Assembly (NCBI GenBank): GCA_046318115.1
Contig: JBKCVA010000123.1
Location: 1-64,000, forward strand
Direction of reading: 5' to 3'
Origin: Aquimonas sp046318115
GTDB taxonomy: Bacteria > Pseudomonadota > Gammaproteobacteria > Xanthomonadales > Xanthomonadaceae
Length of the DNA: 64,000 bases
Of the stretch, positions 34,403 through 43,030 are shown piece after piece (position 1 is the first letter of the stretch; each line of letters starts with the position of its first letter). The translations under genes were made by a program, and so were the position numbers. A model generated the notes under the pieces. That model saw nothing but the letters and a program-made list of their open reading frames with translations, did no database searches and was not told the origin of the DNA.

Positions 34403-34498
34403 CATCCCGGCGGACGACACGAAGCGCCCCAGCGAATTCCGAGACCGACGCGCGATGCCGGAATCTTGGGGTCGCGCGAACTCTGGAGCTACGCACTG

Positions 34499-35887
34499 AT
34501 GCTCACTCACCTTCGCGTCGAAAACTTCAAGGCGTGGGGCGACTCAGGTCCGCTGCGCCTAGCGCCGCTTACGGTCATCTTCGGGGCCAACAGCGCCGGC
34601 AAGAGCAGCCTGGGGCACCTTTTGCTGGCGCTGAAGCAAACAGCCCTGTCGGCTGATCGCCGTCGTGCCCTTCACCTGGGCGACGAGCACTCTCTGATCG
34701 AGCTGGGCACCTTCGCTGAGTGCATCCACACCCACGACCTGTCGCGCGACCTGCGCTTTGAGCTGGGGTGGAACCTGCCCCACGGCATGGAGATCCGCGA
34801 TCCGCTGTCCCAGGCGCGCTTCAGTGGCGACGAGCTTCGCATCAAGGTGGCCTTGCGGGCAGACAAGCGCGAGCAGCCCTCGGTGCGGCACCTTGGGTAC
34901 GACTTGAAGCGGGAGGGCCAGCGCGAACTTGCGATCGACTACACGCGCGGCCCGGAAGGCAAGCTCGACATCGCTTCGGATCAGATCAAGCTGGTGCGCA
35001 ACGTCGGCCGTGGTTGGCCCTTGGACGAGCCCGACAAGTTCTACCGCATCTCAGACCAAAGCCGCGCGCGCTTTCAGAATGCCGATTTCTTGAGCGATCT
35101 CGCGCTGCAGACGGAAGCTGCGCTAGCTGGCATCCACTATCTTGGCCCCCTGCGCGATCCTCCTAAGCGGATCTACTCTTGGTCAGGTGAGACGCCGGAG
35201 AGCGTTGGTCAGCGCGGCGAGCTCACGATTGCGGCGATCCTCGCCGCCAGCAGCCTCGGCCGTAAGCTGAGTCGAGGCTCCAACAAGTGGTCCTATCCAT
35301 TTGACGCTTTTGTCGCGAAATGGCTCCGCGAGCTTGGTGTCATCGACAGCTTCACAGTCAAGTCGGTGGCTGAGGGTCGCAAGGAGTACGAGGTGCTGCT
35401 CAGGACGCACGCCAGCGGCAGCGAAGTGAAGTTGACCGATGTGGGCTTTGGTGTGTCGCAGGTGCTGCCGGCGCTCACTCAGCCCTTCTACTGTCAGCCG
35501 CACTCGACTGTGTGGATGGAGCAGCCCGAGATACATCTGCACCCGCAGGTGCAGGCTGCGCTTGCCGACGTCTTCATCGCTGCGATCAAGGCGAGGGAGA
35601 ACGGCAAGCTGCGCGGCGTGCAGCTCATCATCGAAAGCCACTCGGAGCACATGCTGAATCGCATCCAGCGACGCATCGCTGAGGGCGAGCTTTCTGAGCA
35701 GGATGTGGCGATCTACTTCTGCCGCCGCGCAGGTTCGCGCGCCGAGTTGGAGCCGCTTCGTCTCAACAGGTTCGGGGACATCGAGAACTGGCCGGAGAAC
35801 TTCTTTGGCGATGAGATGGCAGATATCGCCGCACGGACTCTGGCAGCAATGCAGCGCAAGAAGGCCCAAGTCTCGGAGTCGCGATGA
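34499..35887 (+). CDS. AAA family ATPase with DUF3696 C-terminal domain
   Basis: SMC/RecF-type cytoplasmic ATPase of 462 aa. Walker A is FGANSAGKSS (residues 28-37), the signature-like VGFGVSQVLPAL lies near 320, Walker B is WMEQPEIHLHPQVQ near 340, and IIESHSEHML follows as the D-loop/switch region. The C-terminal DUF3696 piece is recognised by FGDIENWPENFFGDEMADI. The start at 34499 gives MLTHLRVENFKAWG and a GGAG lies about 10 bases upstream. ATPases of this type often pair with a nuclease in defence systems. It overlaps the PIN gene by four bases, and neighbours show lower G/C than the flanking proS. Confidence 0.87.
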   Translation: MLTHLRVENFKAWGDSGPLRLAPLTVIFGANSAGKSSLGHLLLALKQTALSADRRRALHLGDEHSLIELGTFAECIHTHDLSRDLRFELGWNLPHGMEIRDPLSQARFSGDELRIKVALRADKREQPSVRHLGYDLKREGQRELAIDYTRGPEGKLDIASDQIKLVRNVGRGWPLDEPDKFYRISDQSRARFQNADFLSDLALQTEAALAGIHYLGPLRDPPKRIYSWSGETPESVGQRGELTIAAILAASSLGRKLSRGSNKWSYPFDAFVAKWLRELGVIDSFTVKSVAEGRKEYEVLLRTHASGSEVKLTDVGFGVSQVLPALTQPFYCQPHSTVWMEQPEIHLHPQVQAALADVFIAAIKARENGKLRGVQLIIESHSEHMLNRIQRRIAEGELSEQDVAIYFCRRAGSRAELEPLRLNRFGDIENWPENFFGDEMADIAARTLAAMQRKKAQVSESR

Positions 35888-36420
35888 TGAAGGTCGTGGT
35901 TGACACCAATGTGCTGCTGGTAGCCAACGACCAGCACGGCGATGTAAGCCCGGACTGCGTCGAAACGTGTGTGCGGCGGTTGCTGGCGCTTCAGGCGGAG
36001 GGCGTCGTGGTGGTGGACGATGGCTTTCGAATCTTTGGCGAATATCAGCGAAAGGCTCGTCTCAGTCCGGCCAAGGGGGTGGGTGATCTTTTCCTCAAGT
36101 GGCTGTTGCGTAACGCTGGAAACCCGCGACACGTGCAAAGCGTCTCGATTTCCGAGCCCGCAGCGGATCACTTTGACGAGTTTCCCGATCATGACCTGCA
36201 GCTTGAGTTCGATCCGCCAGACCGCAAGTTCGTGGCCGTGGCCAACTCGCACCCGGACAAGCCGCCAATCTGGCAGGCCGCTGACTGCAAGTGGTTGAAC
36301 TGGAGTGCAGCGCTCGCAGTGACCGGAATCTCCGTGGACTTCCTCTGCCCGGAGGATGTTTGCAGGTTCTATGAGGCCAAGTTCCCAGGAAGTCCCCTTC
36401 CCCTGTTGCCGGGCGGTTGA
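35884..36420 (+). CDS. PIN domain nuclease-like protein
   Basis: Predicted metal-dependent endoribonuclease of the PIN superfamily, 178 aa. The N-terminal VVVDTNVLL carries Asp7 and the structural Asn9; Glu53 lies in FRIFGEYQRKAR, Asp113 in DRKFVAVANS, and Asp134 in QAADCKWLNW, which supply the four acidic residues of a PIN active site. Between them are strands and helices with no other motif. It starts on the overlap with the DUF3696 ATPase and is followed after three bases by the RNA ligase gene. Antitoxin-like partner genes are not present. An RNA substrate is likely but not shown. Confidence 0.75.
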   Translation: MMKVVVDTNVLLVANDQHGDVSPDCVETCVRRLLALQAEGVVVVDDGFRIFGEYQRKARLSPAKGVGDLFLKWLLRNAGNPRHVQSVSISEPAADHFDEFPDHDLQLEFDPPDRKFVAVANSHPDKPPIWQAADCKWLNWSAALAVTGISVDFLCPEDVCRFYEAKFPGSPLPLLPGG

Positions 36421-36423
36421 TCT

Positions 36424-37119
36424 ATGTCGGAAGATTTTTTCCGCTTCCCCCATACGCCGCACCTCGCATGGTTTGGCCAGGGAAGCCCCCGCGATGACAA
36501 GGTTCTGACGCCGAAGCAGGTTTCAGCTCTGCTTGCGGACGCCGTGGTGGTGGAGGAAAAGCTCGATGGCGCCAATCTGGGTCTGTCGGTGTCGCCGCAG
36601 GGAGCGCTGCGAGTTCAGAACCGCGGCCAGTACCTCGTCGAGCCGTTCATGGGGCAGTTTTCCCGACTCGAATCCTGGCTGGCGCAACATCGGCCAGCTT
36701 TGCTGGATCGTCTGACCCGAGGGTTGATCCTGTTTGGCGAGTGGTGCGCCGCGAGGCATTCATTGGACTATGCAGACCTGCCAGACTGGTTCCTGGTGTT
36801 CGATGTCTACGACCGCGAGGCCGGACAGTTCTGGAGCACCGCACGCCGCGATGCACTGGCGAAAACTCTCGGGCTTGTGTGCGTCCCCACCCTCCATCGT
36901 GGCAAGGTCACACAGACCTCGCTACGCGCTCTACTGGAATCCAGCCCTAGCTGCTACCGGAGTGGCCCGCCCGAGGGCGTTGTGATCAAGCGAGAGGGCG
37001 GAGGCTGGACGCTGTCGCGCGCCAAACTGGTCCGCGCTGAGTTCACCCAGACCATAGGTGAGCACTGGCGAAATCGCAGCATCGAGTGGAACCGGGTGGC
37101 GATCTCTGACCGACCATAG
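36424..37119 (+). CDS. RNA ligase family protein
   Basis: ATP-dependent nucleotidyltransferase of the RNA ligase family, 231 aa. All core motifs are visible: motif I EEKLDGANLGL with adenylylated Lys46, RVQNRGQ at 63-69, LFGEWC at 103-108 (motif III) and LVFDVYD at 124-130 (IIIa), EGVVIKRE at 184-191 (motif IV) and KLVR at 201-204 (motif V). No additional C-terminal domain is present, so it resembles the short Rnl2/DraRnl-type enzymes. Being three bases after the PIN gene, it probably seals breaks in RNA made by that nuclease or by an invader, or acts in a repair cassette. The target is not predicted by sequence. Confidence 0.85.
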   Translation: MSEDFFRFPHTPHLAWFGQGSPRDDKVLTPKQVSALLADAVVVEEKLDGANLGLSVSPQGALRVQNRGQYLVEPFMGQFSRLESWLAQHRPALLDRLTRGLILFGEWCAARHSLDYADLPDWFLVFDVYDREAGQFWSTARRDALAKTLGLVCVPTLHRGKVTQTSLRALLESSPSCYRSGPPEGVVIKREGGGWTLSRAKLVRAEFTQTIGEHWRNRSIEWNRVAISDRP

Positions 37120-37236
37120 CAGGTGACTCGGTGGTGCACTCAGCATCGAGTCGCCTGCTGCGGTTCTGCGCGGCCATGGTTGTTGTCAGAACCATCAGAC
37201 CCAAGTATCAACGCACCTATCAAGGAGCCGCAGCGC

Positions 37237-37857
37237 GTGGAACAGGTCAGTTCGATTCAGCAGACGCCAGCAGAGCCTGCACTAGCCTGGGTCGAGCTCA
37301 AAGACTGGAGCGAGCGAAGCGCGTGGTACCGCGCAGTGGTCGCTGCCTACGGAGAGCTTTGGGAGAGACACGCCGCGCAGGCCTGCCCTACGCCGGGTGC
37401 AGCGCGCGATCTTGCCCTGCTCGAAGCTCGACTTGGCTGTGCGCTTCCCGAAGGATTGCGTCGCTACCACCTTGAGCTCGGCGCTCTGTCGCTCGCCGAG
37501 ACGCTGTGCAGCGTCAGTGCGTCCGCCACACCCATTGAGCCGCTTCGAGATGCCTACCCGGGCATCGTCGAGATCGTTTTCGAGCCCGATGATCTCGCTT
37601 TGGTTGATGCGCTGGTGGCCTTTGGTGACTACTTGGGCAACGGCAATATGTTCTGCTTCCATCGCATCACAGGAGCGGTCTACTACTTCGACCATGACAG
37701 CGGCGCGCCTCTGGTGCGGTTTGCCGACGCGGTAGAGGATTACTTGGATGCGCTGATGATTCGCTGCCTCGGCGAGATTCACGACCAAGAGGAGGCTGCC
37801 GAAGCCCTGCTTGTGGGCAGGTTCGGCGACGCGCTGGTGCGAAAGTGGCTGTACTGA
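37237..37857 (+). CDS. SMI1/KNR4 (SUKH) family protein
   Basis: Cytoplasmic protein of 206 aa with the SUKH fold (RDLALLEARLGCALPEGLRRYH, then FGDYLGNGNMFCFHRITG and VYYFDHDSGAPLVRFADAVE). The start is taken as GTG at 37237 because AAGGAG lies nine bases upstream. SUKH proteins frequently serve as immunity proteins for toxins, or in regulation. No toxin gene is next to it. It follows the RNA ligase after 117 bases and precedes a second SUKH-like gene. Confidence 0.7.
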   Translation: MEQVSSIQQTPAEPALAWVELKDWSERSAWYRAVVAAYGELWERHAAQACPTPGAARDLALLEARLGCALPEGLRRYHLELGALSLAETLCSVSASATPIEPLRDAYPGIVEIVFEPDDLALVDALVAFGDYLGNGNMFCFHRITGAVYYFDHDSGAPLVRFADAVEDYLDALMIRCLGEIHDQEEAAEALLVGRFGDALVRKWLY

Positions 37858-38032
37858 CGTGTTGGTTTCTGCCCGAGCCGACAGCGCGTGTGCACCCTGA
37901 GCGCTGTTTTGAAGCGGGCAGGACCTTGGCGTCTGCGTTTCTCGCAGCTGTCGAGCTTGCGAGGTATGCGAACGTAAGCAATCTCGCTTCCCCCGTCACG
38001 CTGAGTCGGTCTGCGGTAGCGCGAACGCACCC

Positions 38033-38929
38033 ATGAATCAGCAGCTCACCGAGTTCAGGCGTCTCTCCGAGGAGGTCGGCATCGAGCTGCCATCCGCTTT
38101 GCAGGCGATGATCGAGTCGGGCAGAACCCGATATGGAGAGGATTGGAGGCAGAACTGGCGCGAGCGCTGTCTGCACGAGCCTCCTGCCTTGATCTCGTGT
38201 TTTGATTTCGAGTGGATCGATGTCGCGGCTGCGCGCGAGGAAGTGCACAGCTGGCTCAACCCCGGTCTCCAGGAGGGGCGGCGCTTTCTGCCCTTTGCCC
38301 AAACCGGTGCAGGAGACTTCTACTGCCTTGTGCATCAGGAGACGGATCAACCCGGCGTGGCCCTTCTGTGGCACGACCGCGACTACGCCTCGGTCGGCTA
38401 TCGCGATTTCAATGGTTTCCTATGCGCGCAGTTCCTTCAGGCGTTTGCTGACCTGAGTCACTTGGTCGATGACGGCTACTCGGATTCAGAGGCGCTGCGT
38501 GTGCTGGAACTGGATGTCCGTCTCACTGCGGTCCACCTGGCGTCACAGGAACGCGCGCTGTTGCTGGATCATCTGAAGTCGTGTCCGACACACAGGCTGA
38601 TTCAGGAGGGCCCGCGCTTGGCCAAGCGGCGCGTGCTGCATCTGATCAGCGAACGAGAGTGCGAAGCCGGCATGCGGCCGTTCTTGCGTTGTTCGTCTGG
38701 TCGCTTCAGCGTGGCGTTCCCTTACGAACTGCCCAGTTCGACGTCGAGTCCGCTCACCCCCGGAAAGCCCCAAGTCCCTGTCTGGACGGAACTCGCGCTC
38801 GACCCCGCGCGAAAGATGAGCGCGATCCGCGCCTGCCAAGCACAGACGGGCCTGGATCTCGCGGGTGCAAAGCGGGAAGTCGACCGAGTGATTGCGGCTG
38901 CCGCCCAACTCGGCATCGGGGAGAACTGA
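38033..38929 (+). CDS. SUKH-like protein with L7/L12-like C-terminus
   Basis: Protein of 298 aa. The first 250 residues resemble SMI1/KNR4-type sequences (AREEVHSWLNPGLQEGRRFL, then AQTGAGDFYCLVHQE and GVALLWHDRDYASVGYRDF). The last 40 residues, ALDPARKMSAIRACQAQTGL plus DLAGAKREVDRVI, match the helix-turn-helix pattern of the ribosomal L7/L12 C-terminal domain (K-x-x-VI-K-x-x-R-x-x-TGL-x-L-x-x-AK-x-x-V). This fusion occurs in some uncharacterised bacterial proteins; the meaning is unknown. It follows the first SUKH gene after 175 bases and shows no obvious promoter or strong ribosome binding site. Confidence 0.6.
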   Translation: MNQQLTEFRRLSEEVGIELPSALQAMIESGRTRYGEDWRQNWRERCLHEPPALISCFDFEWIDVAAAREEVHSWLNPGLQEGRRFLPFAQTGAGDFYCLVHQETDQPGVALLWHDRDYASVGYRDFNGFLCAQFLQAFADLSHLVDDGYSDSEALRVLELDVRLTAVHLASQERALLLDHLKSCPTHRLIQEGPRLAKRRVLHLISERECEAGMRPFLRCSSGRFSVAFPYELPSSTSSPLTPGKPQVPVWTELALDPARKMSAIRACQAQTGLDLAGAKREVDRVIAAAAQLGIGEN

Positions 38930-39109
38930 CCAGTGGAACATCGAGGTCAGCTCAACGGAGATTGCACTGGTTTGGGTCTGAGTTCGAGCGTGCGTCTTCG
39001 GTTCCGTCGTACGGTCTCGAACACGCTGATCGACGAGATACTGCGGGCGCACGCAGCCGAAGCCAGCAGGATGCCGCTGCGCTCCCCAAGCAATCACCGC
39101 GGAGAGCCG

Positions 39110-39268
39110 ATGGAGACTCTGGGGGCAGGGCTTGTGCTCTGCGCTCTGTTCGCTGCACGGGCGTTCGCGCTCGAGCCGCGCAGCCAGAACCTCGCGTTCG
39201 AAAGCGAGGACGTCACCCTTGCGGGTTCGATCGTGTTTCCGGCGGAGCCGCCCGCGACCTTCCGCTGA
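39110..39268 (+). pseudogene. Truncated alpha/beta hydrolase remnant
   Basis: The first 52 codons of an exported hydrolase, ending at a stop after PAEPPATFR. The text ETLGAGLVLCALFAARAFA, then EPRSQNLAFESEDVTLAGSI aligns with the start of the intact hydrolase at 45570 (DPRIENLAFESHGATLAGSI). DNA identity extends through the repeated strings ACCTCGC and TTGCGGG. Everything after the signal peptide and first strand is lost; the RTX-like gene follows 225 bases later. The remnant implies duplication and partial deletion. Confidence 0.75.
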
Positions 39269-39493
39269 CCCGCGCGGGAACGCGCGCGGCTTGAGTCGGG
39301 CGCGTTTCTGGCGCGGAGAAATCCGAAAAAGCTAATTTGAATCAATGGCCTGCGGGTCCGTCTTCCCGTCTTGGTCCCCTCCTGTTCCTCGAACTGCGGC
39401 GCCGTTGCGCGCCTTAGTGCTGGGGCGGTTTGCGTCCCAGGGTGCGCCTCGCGGCCCGCCCCGCAGCCGCCTCAACCCAGCACGAGGTTTGCC

Positions 39494-42400
39494 ATGAAGC
39501 TCCCACGCTTTCCTGAACCCTTTTCCCCTGCGCATCGACATGCTCCTGCTTCGGCAGCGCCACGCCCGCGGTCGCCAAGCCTGCCCCTGCATCGCGTGAT
39601 CTTTGCTGCGTCCCTCATTGCCTGCGGCGGCTCGGTGGCCGCCCAGGCCGATCTGGCGCAGCTCCCGGGCGCGCCGATGTCCGCTCAGACCACGACCGCG
39701 AAGTCGGACCTGGCGGCCAAGGAGCTGTGGGTGCCGGCGCCGTTCAGCGGCGCTGTCTACGTCGGTCGAGAGAAGGATCAACTGCACCTGTGGGTGGTCG
39801 ACCTTGAGCGCTCGACGATCCTGCGCGAGCACGCCATCCGCTTCGATCCGAGCCTCGATCAGGTGGTCGCCCTGGAGTTCGGCCCGGACGTCACCGGTGT
39901 CTTCCTTGCCGACGATCTGGTCCAGCCGGGTGACCGGCAGCGCTTCGCGCTGCGAGGCGAACTGCTGGACGGGCGGGTCGCCATGCCGCTGCCGTCGGCC
40001 GCGTTCGCGCCGCTGTGGTCGCTGGATGTGCCGGGCGAGCTGGTGCCGGTCACGCCCGATCAAGCGGACCGCGTCGCGCTGCTGGCGGCACAGGCCGAGC
40101 TGTATCGGCGGGTGGCCGATGTCGGCCAACTGCATCTGGAGCTGGTCGAGCGCTTTCGATCCGACATGCAGGCCGAGCTGCAGACTCTGCACGATCTGCA
40201 TGTCGAGCAGGCGGCTCTGGGCCGCAGCAGGATCGACGCGGCCGCGAGCGCCGCGCAGCGCCTGCACGATCGCTTCCTCGCCCAGGCCAGCACCGATGAA
40301 GGCCTGATTCTCGCGGCCGCGCAGAGCTTCGAGGGCTTTGGCGCCGGGGTTGCCGCGCGCTTCGAGCGCGAGGTGCAGGCCTGCCTGCAGGCCGTTCATG
40401 CGCAGGGCGAAAAGCAGCTGACCGAGCTGCAGCAGGTGGTGGCGCAGGCGCCTGAAGACGAGTCCGGCAGCGACCGGATCGAAGCCAGCATCGCCGCCAG
40501 CGAGGCCGAGCTGCAGCGCATGCCCGACCTGTATGCGCAGTGCGCGAACCTTGCCGGGATCGAAACCTATGCGCCGGAAATGCCTGCCGACGAGAACGGC
40601 GCGGGCTACGCCGCCATCGATGCCGATGCGCAGGCCATGGAAGCCGACAGCGAGGTCGCGCTGAACACCTGGGCTGCGGCCTTGGAGGCACAGATCCAGG
40701 CCCAGGCCGATCGCGTGGAGAACACCGCCGTGGCCGCCGAGGCGCTGGCGTATCGCGACTACTTCAGCGAGTGGCTGAGCCCGACCTGGTCCGACGAGCG
40801 CTTCGACGCGGCGCTCGATCGCGCCCAGGCCAGCAAGTCGGCGCCGTGGGTGGCCTATGCGCCGGCCAAGGGCGAGGAGCAGCTGTGCAAGAACGAGACC
40901 TGGAACTTCGAGTTCAACCTCGCAGGCATCAGCGTGGTGTTCGCGACGCCGTGGAACGACCACGTGGTGACCGGTAACGGACACAACCTGATCTTCACCT
41001 TCCGCGGCGACGACTGCATCGAATCGCACGCCGGCTACGACGCGGTCTTCGCGGGGCCGGGGCGTGACCGCATCTACGGCGGTGACGACCACGATTTCCT
41101 GTTCGGCGGGCGCGACGACGACCAGATCCACGGCAGCGCCGGCAACACCTACACCGTCACCGCTGGCCCGGTGGTGCTCGACTTTGACGTCGGCAACCTG
41201 ATCGTCGGTCAGGCCGGGAGCGATGCTCTGTTTGGCGGTGAGGTGGCGGCGGATCGCGGCGAGGATGGCAGCGTCGACAGCCATGGCTACGCGGATCTGA
41301 TTCTGGCCGACTCCCTCCTGTTCGGCGGCGCCGCGGGCAACGATTCGGTCCAGGGCGAAATGGGCGTCGACTTCATTTTCGGCCAGGCCGGCGACGACTC
41401 GCTCGCCAACCTGGTGCCTGGGGTGATCGGCATCAACGGCCTGCCCGTGCCCTTCGGCAGCTTCTTCTTCGGCAACGACGGCAACGACTTCATCGCCGGC
41501 AGCAACACAAGCATCGCCGGGGTGTTTCCGCTGATGGGGGATTTCATCTTCGGCAATGCCGGCAACGACACCGCGCAGGCCAATGCGGGCCAGGATTTCG
41601 TGTTCGGCAACACCGGCAACGATCAGCTCGACGGCGGCCGCGATACCGACTTCGTGTTCGGCAACGTCGGCAGCGACACCGTCACCGGCAATGACGGCAG
41701 CGACCTGCTGTTCGGCAACGACGGGGACGACACCGTGTTCGGTTCGCCCGGCCTGGTTGACCTGATCTTCGGCGGCGAGGGCAATGACCGCCTGTTCGGC
41801 AACGATGGCGTCGACATCCTGTTCGGTGCCAACGGCAGCGACACCATCCAGGGCAACGACAGCTTCGACCTGATCTTCGGCGGTCCGGCCGCGGACGCCC
41901 TCAACGGCAATGCAGGCGCCGATCTGGCCTTCGGTGGCGCCGGCGAGGATCTGATCAATGGCGACGACGGTATCGACCTGCTGTTCGGCAATCAGGATTC
42001 CGACACCGTCAACGGTGGCGATGGCTTCGACGTGATCTTCGGCAACGACAACTCGCAGAAGACGGAAACCCTGTCGGGCAACGGCGGCGCCGATCTGGTC
42101 TTCGGCAACGAGGGCGACGACCGCATCTTCGGCAACGACGGCATCGACCTGCTGTTCGGCAACCGCGGCATCGACAGCATCAACGGCAATGCCGGTGTCG
42201 ACCTGATCTTCGGCAACGAAAGTGCTGACGTGCTGCGCGGTGACGACGGCCCGGACCTGATCTTCGGCAATGCCGACAGCGACAACATCGCCGGTGGCAA
42301 CGGCATCGACGTGCTGTTCGGCAACGAGGGCTGCGACATCATCGCGGGCGATGCGGACGCCGACATCGTGTTCGGCAACGACGGCAAGGACCGCATCTGG

Positions 42401-43030
42401 GGCGGCGATGGCCTCGACCTGCTGTTCGGCAATGCCGGGACGGACGACGTGCGCGGCGAGAACGGGCCGGACCTGCTGTTCGGCGGCGAGGACAACGACT
42501 CCCTGCAGGGCGGCGATAGCCTCGATGTGCTGACCGGTGCCGACGGCGACGATTTCCTGCTGGGCGGCAATGGCATCGACGTTCTGCTGGGCGGTGCCGG
42601 CGCGGACTTCGGCCGCGGCGATGCCGGCAACGACGCGATCTTCGGCGCAGACGGCAACGACACCCTCGACGGCGCGGGCGACGGCGATCTGGTGATGGGG
42701 CAGAACGGCGACGACGCCATCAACTCCGGCGGCGGCACCGATACCACCTTCGGCAACGACGGCGCGGATCGACTGCGCGCGGTGGAAGGCACCAACTTCG
42801 CCTTCGGCAACAGCGGCAACGACACGCTGGACGGCTACTCGCCCAGCACGCCCGACCCGCGCGACTACCTGTTCGGCAACAGCAACAACGACGTGCTGAC
42901 GGGCAACTCCAGCAACCAGCGCGACATCCGCACCGGCGGCGGTGGCAGCGACACCAAGCACTGGAACCAGACCCACGTCGCCGCCAGCCTGTTCAACGGC
43001 AGCTGGAACGGCAATTCGATCTGCAACTGA
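39494..43030 (+). CDS. Large RTX-like calcium-binding repeat protein
   Basis: Secreted or surface protein of 1178 aa. The start at 39494 (MKLPRFPEPFSP) has GAGG upstream; a signal-like segment (LHRVIFAASLIACGGSVAA) follows about residue 32. Residues about 60-480 are a helical, glutamate/alanine-rich domain (for example AEALAYRDYFSEWLSP). From about 490 to 1165 the chain is a series of near-tandem 9- and 18-residue units such as GNDGIDLLFGNRGIDSING and GNAGADLAFGG, with the D-x-L/I-x-G pattern of hemolysin-type calcium-binding repeats, but with LFGN in place of the usual GGxGxDxLx run. The repeats end at FNGSWNGNSICN. No type I secretion genes are in the window. A strong hairpin follows the stop. 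Confidence 0.85.
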   Translation: MKLPRFPEPFSPAHRHAPASAAPRPRSPSLPLHRVIFAASLIACGGSVAAQADLAQLPGAPMSAQTTTAKSDLAAKELWVPAPFSGAVYVGREKDQLHLWVVDLERSTILREHAIRFDPSLDQVVALEFGPDVTGVFLADDLVQPGDRQRFALRGELLDGRVAMPLPSAAFAPLWSLDVPGELVPVTPDQADRVALLAAQAELYRRVADVGQLHLELVERFRSDMQAELQTLHDLHVEQAALGRSRIDAAASAAQRLHDRFLAQASTDEGLILAAAQSFEGFGAGVAARFEREVQACLQAVHAQGEKQLTELQQVVAQAPEDESGSDRIEASIAASEAELQRMPDLYAQCANLAGIETYAPEMPADENGAGYAAIDADAQAMEADSEVALNTWAAALEAQIQAQADRVENTAVAAEALAYRDYFSEWLSPTWSDERFDAALDRAQASKSAPWVAYAPAKGEEQLCKNETWNFEFNLAGISVVFATPWNDHVVTGNGHNLIFTFRGDDCIESHAGYDAVFAGPGRDRIYGGDDHDFLFGGRDDDQIHGSAGNTYTVTAGPVVLDFDVGNLIVGQAGSDALFGGEVAADRGEDGSVDSHGYADLILADSLLFGGAAGNDSVQGEMGVDFIFGQAGDDSLANLVPGVIGINGLPVPFGSFFFGNDGNDFIAGSNTSIAGVFPLMGDFIFGNAGNDTAQANAGQDFVFGNTGNDQLDGGRDTDFVFGNVGSDTVTGNDGSDLLFGNDGDDTVFGSPGLVDLIFGGEGNDRLFGNDGVDILFGANGSDTIQGNDSFDLIFGGPAADALNGNAGADLAFGGAGEDLINGDDGIDLLFGNQDSDTVNGGDGFDVIFGNDNSQKTETLSGNGGADLVFGNEGDDRIFGNDGIDLLFGNRGIDSINGNAGVDLIFGNESADVLRGDDGPDLIFGNADSDNIAGGNGIDVLFGNEGCDIIAGDADADIVFGNDGKDRIWGGDGLDLLFGNAGTDDVRGENGPDLLFGGEDNDSLQGGDSLDVLTGADGDDFLLGGNGIDVLLGGAGADFGRGDAGNDAIFGADGNDTLDGAGDGDLVMGQNGDDAINSGGGTDTTFGNDGADRLRAVEGTNFAFGNSGNDTLDGYSPSTPDPRDYLFGNSNNDVLTGNSSNQRDIRTGGGGSDTKHWNQTHVAASLFNGSWNGNSICN

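Noticed and set aside
34499..36420. DUF3696 ATPase plus PIN gene considered as a PARIS-type system
   Set aside because: The second protein has PIN acidic residues, not a TOPRIM domain, and an RNA ligase follows, so it does not fit that system.
36424..37119. RNA ligase considered as a DNA ligase
   Set aside because: It lacks an OB-fold C-terminal domain of DNA ligases, and motif order and short size fit RNA ligases of the Rnl2 type.
39332..42976. A stop-free antisense frame of about 1214 codons opposite the RTX-like gene
   Set aside because: It mirrors the repeated, GC-rich, low-complexity gene; its product is an Ala/Val repeat with no domain, and the plus-strand frame has a signal peptide, ribosome binding site and calcium-binding repeats.
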